The translations under genes were made by a program, and so were the position numbers. Below, in pieces: positions 61,820 through 64,000 of a stretch of 64,000 nt of DNA (the stretch's first letter is position 1; each line of letters begins with the position of its first letter). The notes under the pieces are model-generated. The model saw only the letters and a list, made by a program, of their open reading frames with translations. It was not told the DNA's origin and ran no database searches. Origin of the DNA: Oligoflexales bacterium (GTDB taxonomy: Bacteria > Bdellovibrionota_B > Oligoflexia > Oligoflexales > RGVZ01); NCBI GenBank assembly GCA_947494335.1, contig CANLUT010000001.1, positions 849,649-913,648 of the forward strand, in the 5' to 3' direction.

Positions 61820-62338
61820 TTAGAACGACTCTGCACCAATGCGGTGTGTGACTGATCCCCCGGTGGGAAGCAGAGTTGACGGAGTTGGACGGCTTGGATC
61901 GACCGGTGGAACGAATACATTGACGCCCTTAATCTGCTCGGGGGTGCAAAGACGGACCGATTCAAAAACAAGAGCAACGATATCGTCGCGAGCATCTGCG
62001 GGCGACTCAATCAGAATGGATCCATCAACGGTACGTGCACGGCGAATTCCCACCTGAAGTGTTTGGCCATCCTTCTCAACGGTCACTGGGTGGGTTTTGG
62101 ACTTAATCTGAAATCCTTTTTCCATCAGCTGTTGAAAAATCATTTCGCGATCAAAGCTGTCGTGTCTTACTGCTGCCGCAACGCGACTCTTCTCGCAAAT
62201 TGGGCAACGGCGACCAGCCCAACGGTGTCCATTTTCGTCCGTGTAGACTTTGGAGCCGTCCTTCATTTTTTGGCCGGTCCAATTCCAGACGCGTTCAGCG
62301 AAACAATAGCCACAGGTGCGTGTTTTTAGTCCTTCCAT
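61820..62338 (-). CDS. Zinc-ribbon protein of unknown function
   Basis: A 172-residue protein. Two CxxC pairs in the first 55 residues (CGYC and CPIC) form a treble-clef or zinc-ribbon-like site. The C-terminal part has a compact domain (FQIKSKTHPVTVEKDGQTLQVGIRRAR). ATG 62338 is preferred (AGGAG 10 bases upstream). No family recognised. It is convergent with nadB, only 7 bp between stops. Confidence 0.65.
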   Translation of the reverse strand: MEGLKTRTCGYCFAERVWNWTGQKMKDGSKVYTDENGHRWAGRRCPICEKSRVAAAVRHDSFDREMIFQQLMEKGFQIKSKTHPVTVEKDGQTLQVGIRRARTVDGSILIESPADARDDIVALVFESVRLCTPEQIKGVNVFVPPVDPSRPTPSTLLPTGGSVTHRIGAESF

Positions 62339-62491
62339 GAGACTTAAACTCCTAGCCGACAAATTGAAAGTTGGGTTTCAAGTGAGTAGTCTACATGACA
62401 AAACCGGGAATTTCAAAGAATGCCTATAAAAAAATAAAAGTCTAAAGTAATCAGCTATTTAGAATGACTGGTCTGTGTTGTTTGAGGCGAA

Positions 62492-63247
62492 TCAAAGGTC
62501 GTACTGCTTTTTCAGTGATTGCCAGCGTCCCGACAGCTTCATGGCTTTAACACAGGTGTCCAAGCGACGAATGATGCTCGGATCACGCTTGTAGAATGGA
62601 CTGTTTTTCGACATGACGAAAAAGTAGTCCTGAGTCTGCAATGAAAAATTTGTATTCCTAATTTTATCTTGGAGCTGAAGCTTCTTACTGCGCCAACGAA
62701 TTTCGGGGCTCGACACAATGGTGGCGTCGATCCTTTTCTTAGCCAGCATTTTGACCACCTGGTCAGGATCGTTAAGCTCGAGGGACTCAACGGTACCACC
62801 TTTTCTTTTTCGCTGTTCAAAATAATCTCGAAATTGATCTGAGGGTCGAAGTCCGACCAGCTGGCCTACTGAAAGCCCATCCAAATCAGAGATACGTCGT
62901 ATTGTTTTTTTTACGTGTACGCCCGTCCAAACCGCGTACGTGTTGGAGAAAACCACTTCTTTGCCGTATTCCAGGATTTTTGCACGATCGTTTTTATAGC
63001 TCATAATGTTAATATCTAAATCACCTTGTTCCATCTGTTTAAACATGCGTCGAATGGGGTACATATCAAATGAAACATTCGAATCAATTTTCTCGCCACA
63101 TTGAGATAAAATTTCCCATCCCATGCCCCGCGCGGTTTTTGACTCCTGAATAAAAAATGGAGGCCAATCTGGGGCGCTAGCCGTCAGCGATCGTCCCGAT
63201 GCAGATGTAGTGGCGACAAAACATATGATGCTAAGCAACAGCTTCAT
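62492..63247 (-). CDS. Periplasmic solute-binding protein (SBP_bac_3-like)
   Basis: A 251-residue protein with a signal peptide (cleavage near SASG, residue 18). The mature domain matches amino-acid-type solute-binding proteins: SAPDWPPFFIQESKTARGMGWEIL, MYPIRRMFKQMEQGDLDINI, ISDLDGLSVGQLVGL and DYFFVMSKNSP. No ABC permease or ATPase is next to it. Its start overlaps the phosphatase gene by 17 bp, so it may act as a sensor domain partner rather than in transport. Confidence 0.85.
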   Translation of the reverse strand: MKLLLSIICFVATTSASGRSLTASAPDWPPFFIQESKTARGMGWEILSQCGEKIDSNVSFDMYPIRRMFKQMEQGDLDINIMSYKNDRAKILEYGKEVVFSNTYAVWTGVHVKKTIRRISDLDGLSVGQLVGLRPSDQFRDYFEQRKRKGGTVESLELNDPDQVVKMLAKKRIDATIVSSPEIRWRSKKLQLQDKIRNTNFSLQTQDYFFVMSKNSPFYKRDPSIIRRLDTCVKAMKLSGRWQSLKKQYDL

Positions 63248-64000
63248 GTTCGTCGTCCTTTCTCGTGTCGATCACCATTAAACAAATATCATCACTCGCT
63301 GAAGCTCCCGACATGTGTATTTGCAGCCTTTGCAGTATTCGGTCTAGGAGCACGGATGGGGGATATCTACGATCGAGTGTGCGCAACATTTTGATAAAAT
63401 CACGTTGGAACGTGGTGTTGGTTTTATTTCTAGCCTCGCTCAGGCCGTCGCTGAATAGGCAAATAATATCGTCATCGCCTAAGCGATGCGCTGTATCTTT
63501 ATAGGGCGGTGGCGCAGTGGCCTTTGTCAGGAACTCAAAGCCAAGTGGCGATTGAGCTGGTGCTGCGAGTGGAGATACAATCATTTTTTCTGAATCGGTC
63601 TTTAAAATGAGCGGTAGAGGGTGACCAGCACTCGATATCAAAACTTTTCGGGAGGCCACATCAATCTTTATAATGGATACGGTCATGGCCAGCTGACATT
63701 CATGTAAGATGGTGACCAGGGCGCTACGTAATATATTGAGAACGGTTGCAGGCGTGAATGACTTACTATTCTGTTGAATCAGTGGAGTTAAGGTTTGGAT
63801 CGCGCCAAACGCTGCCATAGTGACGAGACCTTGGGGGATGCCATGACCTGTGACGTCACCAACCATCGCATAGATGGTACGGCCCTTATCACACTCAAAA
63901 ACGGTAAGCCAATCACCAGAGAGGTTTGACATGGGCTGATAGTATTGTGCTACCCGTCGCGCAGTGTTAAAGCCCCTTGTAGCATTCATCGATCTCTGGA
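63231..64000 (-). CDS. SpoIIE-type PP2C phosphatase domain, 5'-truncated by window edge
   Basis: The frame is open to the right end; the ATG at 63989 is probably internal, since upstream codons stay open. The last 252 residues form a SpoIIE/PP2C domain: YQPMSNLSGDWL, VGDVTGHGIPQGLVTM (metal-binding Asp), SSAGHPLPLIL, CLFSDGLSEARN and SASDDICLMVID. It removes phosphate from Ser/Thr of partner proteins such as anti-anti-sigma factors. Its N-terminal sensor lies outside the window. Confidence 0.85.
   Translation of the reverse strand, partial: QRSMNATRGFNTARRVAQYYQPMSNLSGDWLTVFECDKGRTIYAMVGDVTGHGIPQGLVTMAAFGAIQTLTPLIQQNSKSFTPATVLNILRSALVTILHECQLAMTVSIIKIDVASRKVLISSAGHPLPLILKTDSEKMIVSPLAAPAQSPLGFEFLTKATAPPPYKDTAHRLGDDDIICLFSDGLSEARNKTNTTFQRDFIKMLRTLDRRYPPSVLLDRILQRLQIHMSGASASDDICLMVIDTRKDDEHEAVA

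Noticed and set aside
1-64000. CRISPR arrays, rRNA and tRNA genes
   Set aside because: Looked for regularly spaced repeats and tRNA T-arm-like sequences; none convincing. A tRNA scan would settle it.

Overview
The window is gene-dense bacterial chromosome with Gram-negative envelope genes: an LptF/LptG-type permease, BamA-like and other outer-membrane barrels, many lipoproteins, XylFGH and LepB. The mix of secreted proteases, lineage-specific lipoproteins, frequent TTG/GTG starts and MBL/SpoIIE-type signalling genes suggests a Bdellovibrionota/Oligoflexia-like or related deltaproteobacterial-grade organism. This is an inference from gene content; no marker gene settles it. I found no rRNA, tRNA, CRISPR array or intact insertion sequence.

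Layout. 0-13.7 kb is mostly core metabolism: a truncated penicillin-binding transpeptidase, an LPS-export permease, FabF, pyruvate dehydrogenase E1-alpha/E1-beta/E2 (no E3 here), a TerC-family protein, a Sua5 enzyme coupled to a CcmI-like periplasmic protein, a tRNA-dihydrouridine synthase and a DUF374 acyltransferase. 13.7-20.6 kb is a sugar operon, xylF-xylG-xylH plus a secreted GH31 glycosidase with a C-terminal starch-binding-like domain, behind a good promoter. 20.6-23.5 kb holds a PepSY-like/cytochrome b561 pair, a BamA-like barrel and a lipoprotein.

23.5-33 kb looks accessory. It is visibly AT-richer and has lipoproteins, a trypsin-like lipoprotein protease, a barrel gene broken by two in-frame stops, an M20 carboxypeptidase, two overlapping GNAT genes, and an intergenic stretch full of direct and inverted repeats. 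33-47.5 kb has a TIGR01777 epimerase fused to an SRPBCC domain, an ABC exporter, a POT peptide transporter, rlmN-PilZ-panP-lipoprotein, a membrane adenylate cyclase, an M1-like metallopeptidase, a DUF6279-like lipoprotein and a DMT permease. A perfect 28-bp-armed palindrome lies between two convergent genes at 45.4 kb.

47.5-55 kb has a fatty-acid desaturase, a large lipoprotein, a subtilase with a polyglycine linker, a left-handed beta-helix protein, two small unknowns and signal peptidase I. 55.2-60.1 kb is a tight minus-strand cluster: pgsA, an unknown protein, an intact metallo-beta-lactamase-fold hydrolase, a paralogue that lost the HxHxDH metal site, a membrane protein and a PfkB kinase. 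This is the best candidate for an undescribed system. The window ends with nadB, a zinc-ribbon protein, a solute-binding protein and a SpoIIE-type phosphatase that runs off the edge.
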